From Hyphomicrobiales bacterium (GTDB taxonomy: Bacteria; Pseudomonadota; Alphaproteobacteria; Rhizobiales; Rhizobiaceae), in assembly GCA_900469615.1 (NCBI GenBank), contig UBYA01000001.1:124001-188000 (forward strand): 64,000 nucleotides of DNA. The letters run 5' to 3'. A program made the position numbers and the translations under genes. Positions 63,070 through 64,000 of the stretch are shown here, piece after piece. Under the pieces are notes generated by a model. It saw only the letters and a list, made by a program, of their open reading frames with translations, was not told the origin of the DNA and made no database searches. Each line of letters starts with the position of its first letter. The first letter of the stretch is position 1.

Positions 63070-64000
63070 CTACTTGACGAGATTGCGTTCGAGATTGTCA
63101 GGCCATTGCGCCTGCGGGTTGAGGCGCACATAGGCCATGCCGGGCAGCCCTGTCTTGACGTACTGGATGTATTTTTTCAGCAGCTCCTGGGGAATTTGGG
63201 CGCGAACTCGGAACGTGAGCTTCTGCCGTTCTTCCTCCGTTTCGACGGTTTTCGGCGTGAACTGCGCGACATCGGCGACGAAGGAGACCTTGGCGGGTAT
63301 CGTGTATTGCGGTGCGGCATCGAGCACGAGGCGGACGTCCGACCCGATCGAGGTGCGGCCCGCCTGTTCGGTCGGAAGGAAGAAGGTCATATAGACATCG
63401 CCGAGATCGACGAGGTTCAGCACGCGTCCGCCGGCTGCCAGCACTTCGCCGGGCTGGGCAATGCGATACTGGATGCGGCCGTCCCGTGGCGCCTTGAGGG
63501 TGCTGTCCGAAATATCCGTCTCAATGCTTTCGATTTCGGCCTTGGCGGCATCCACGGCGGCTTCCGCGTCGACGACCTGTGCCTTGGCGGCGTTGATGGC
63601 GGCGTCCGCCGCCGCGAGTGCCGCCTGTGCAGATGCGAGGGTTGCCCGTGCCGCCTGCTCGTTCGCCTCGCTATCGTCGACGACTTGCTGTGAGACGGTG
63701 TTGCTGCTCAGCAGCTGCCTGTTGCGGGCATTGGTCTTGCTCGCTGAATCCAGCTGGGCTTTTCGCTGCTCGATGACGGCGAGCGCAGACGTCTTTTCCG
63801 CCTGGCGCTGGGCGACAAGGCTGTGGGCGGTGTCGATGGCGATCTCGGCGCGGCGCAATTGCGCTTCGGCCTGGCGCTTGCGCGCATCGAGCTGCGCCGT
63901 ATCCATCTGGGCGAGCGTTTGGCCGGCGGTGACGAAATCCCCTTCGCGAACCGTCAGATCCTGCAATCGTCCCGCCGTCTTGGCGGCGATGTCGATCTCG
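63070..64000 (-). CDS. HlyD-family periplasmic adaptor (YhiI-like), N-terminus beyond the window
   Basis: About 310 C-terminal residues, cut at 64000. Biotinyl-lipoyl half-motif ([20 protein letters not shown] at the edge), a long alpha-hairpin (~residues 30-160, Ala/Gln-rich) and the beta-barrel ([39 protein letters not shown]). It joins the inner-membrane ABC exporter encoded downstream to an outer-membrane channel. The TTG at 63966 is not the start, since the domain continues upstream in frame. Confidence 0.9.
   Translation of the reverse strand, partial: EIDIAAKTAGRLQDLTVREGDFVTAGQTLAQMDTAQLDARKRQAEAQLRRAEIAIDTAHSLVAQRQAEKTSALAVIEQRKAQLDSASKTNARNRQLLSSNTVSQQVVDDSEANEQAARATLASAQAALAAADAAINAAKAQVVDAEAAVDAAKAEIESIETDISDSTLKAPRDGRIQYRIAQPGEVLAAGGRVLNLVDLGDVYMTFFLPTEQAGRTSIGSDVRLVLDAAPQYTIPAKVSFVADVAQFTPKTVETEEERQKLTFRVRAQIPQELLKKYIQYVKTGLPGMAYVRLNPQAQWPDNLERNLVK

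Noticed and set aside
1..64000. CRISPR arrays, tRNA/rRNA genes, transposase genes, prophage genes
   Set aside because: None was found by eye. The only repeats are the dispersed family and the curlin-coding repeats, neither of which has CRISPR spacing.

Overview
The window looks like a chromosome or large-replicon segment of a Rhizobiaceae-type alphaproteobacterium (Rhizobium/Sinorhizobium/Agrobacterium relatives). The grounds are an ExoF/ExoP/ExoY-like exopolysaccharide (EPS) set, a curli locus with the alphaproteobacterial chaperone CsgH, an IalB-family protein, FixJ-type signalling, and five copies of a ~100-bp dispersed repeat of the kind seen in rhizobial genomes. Genus assignment is inference; no rRNA or tRNA gene was seen.

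Layout. 1-3.2 kb: end of a ferric-siderophore uptake operon (two FecCD permeases, ATPase, DUF2218-siderophore-interacting reductase). 3.7-9.1 kb: a NitT/TauT-type ABC transporter (ATPase with AAA-associated tail, double permease) without a binding protein, divergent from a histidine kinase/FixJ-like regulator pair. 9.3-16.0 kb: a compact minus-strand signalling operon: GGDEF-EAL protein, two GHKL-like regulators, a STAS-methyltransferase fusion, a Cache-HAMP-SpoIIE phosphatase and a stand-alone STAS protein. It resembles SiaABCD/HsbRAD partner-switching systems that tie c-di-GMP to biofilm formation.

16.4-29.4 kb and 46.1-51.7 kb: two halves of an EPS locus (glycosyltransferases, ExoF-like exporter, an ExoP-like co-polymerase fused to a GT2 glycosyltransferase, ExoY-like sugar transferase, flippase, TIGR04325 protein, GMC oxidoreductase; then GH16 glycanase, Wzy-like polymerase, pyruvyl transferase and Crp- and LuxR-type regulators). 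Between them, 29.6-45.9 kb holds a DegT aminotransferase, a phosphopantetheinyl transferase, a formyltransferase/beta-propeller fusion and a three-gene PKS-NRPS line: A-PCP; KS-AT-ACP-aminotransferase-C-A(Gly-like code)-PCP; C-PCP-TE. The last C domain has HQxxxDG in place of HHxxxDG and the TE-like domain has Cys in place of the nucleophilic Ser. The nesting suggests a beta-amino-acyl-glycyl product made alongside, or attached to, the polysaccharide. This is the most unusual system in the window.

52.2-53.6 kb: a toxin/antitoxin-like pair plus a third coupled gene. 53.9-57.3 kb: curli operon (14-repeat curlin, csgH, minor curlin, csgF, csgG). 57.4-59.1 kb: small secreted proteins and an IalB-family protein. 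59.2-64 kb: an RbbA/YhhJ/YhiI-like ABC exporter, cut by the window end.

The EPS, curli and c-di-GMP/partner-switching genes together make this a biofilm/extracellular-matrix neighbourhood.
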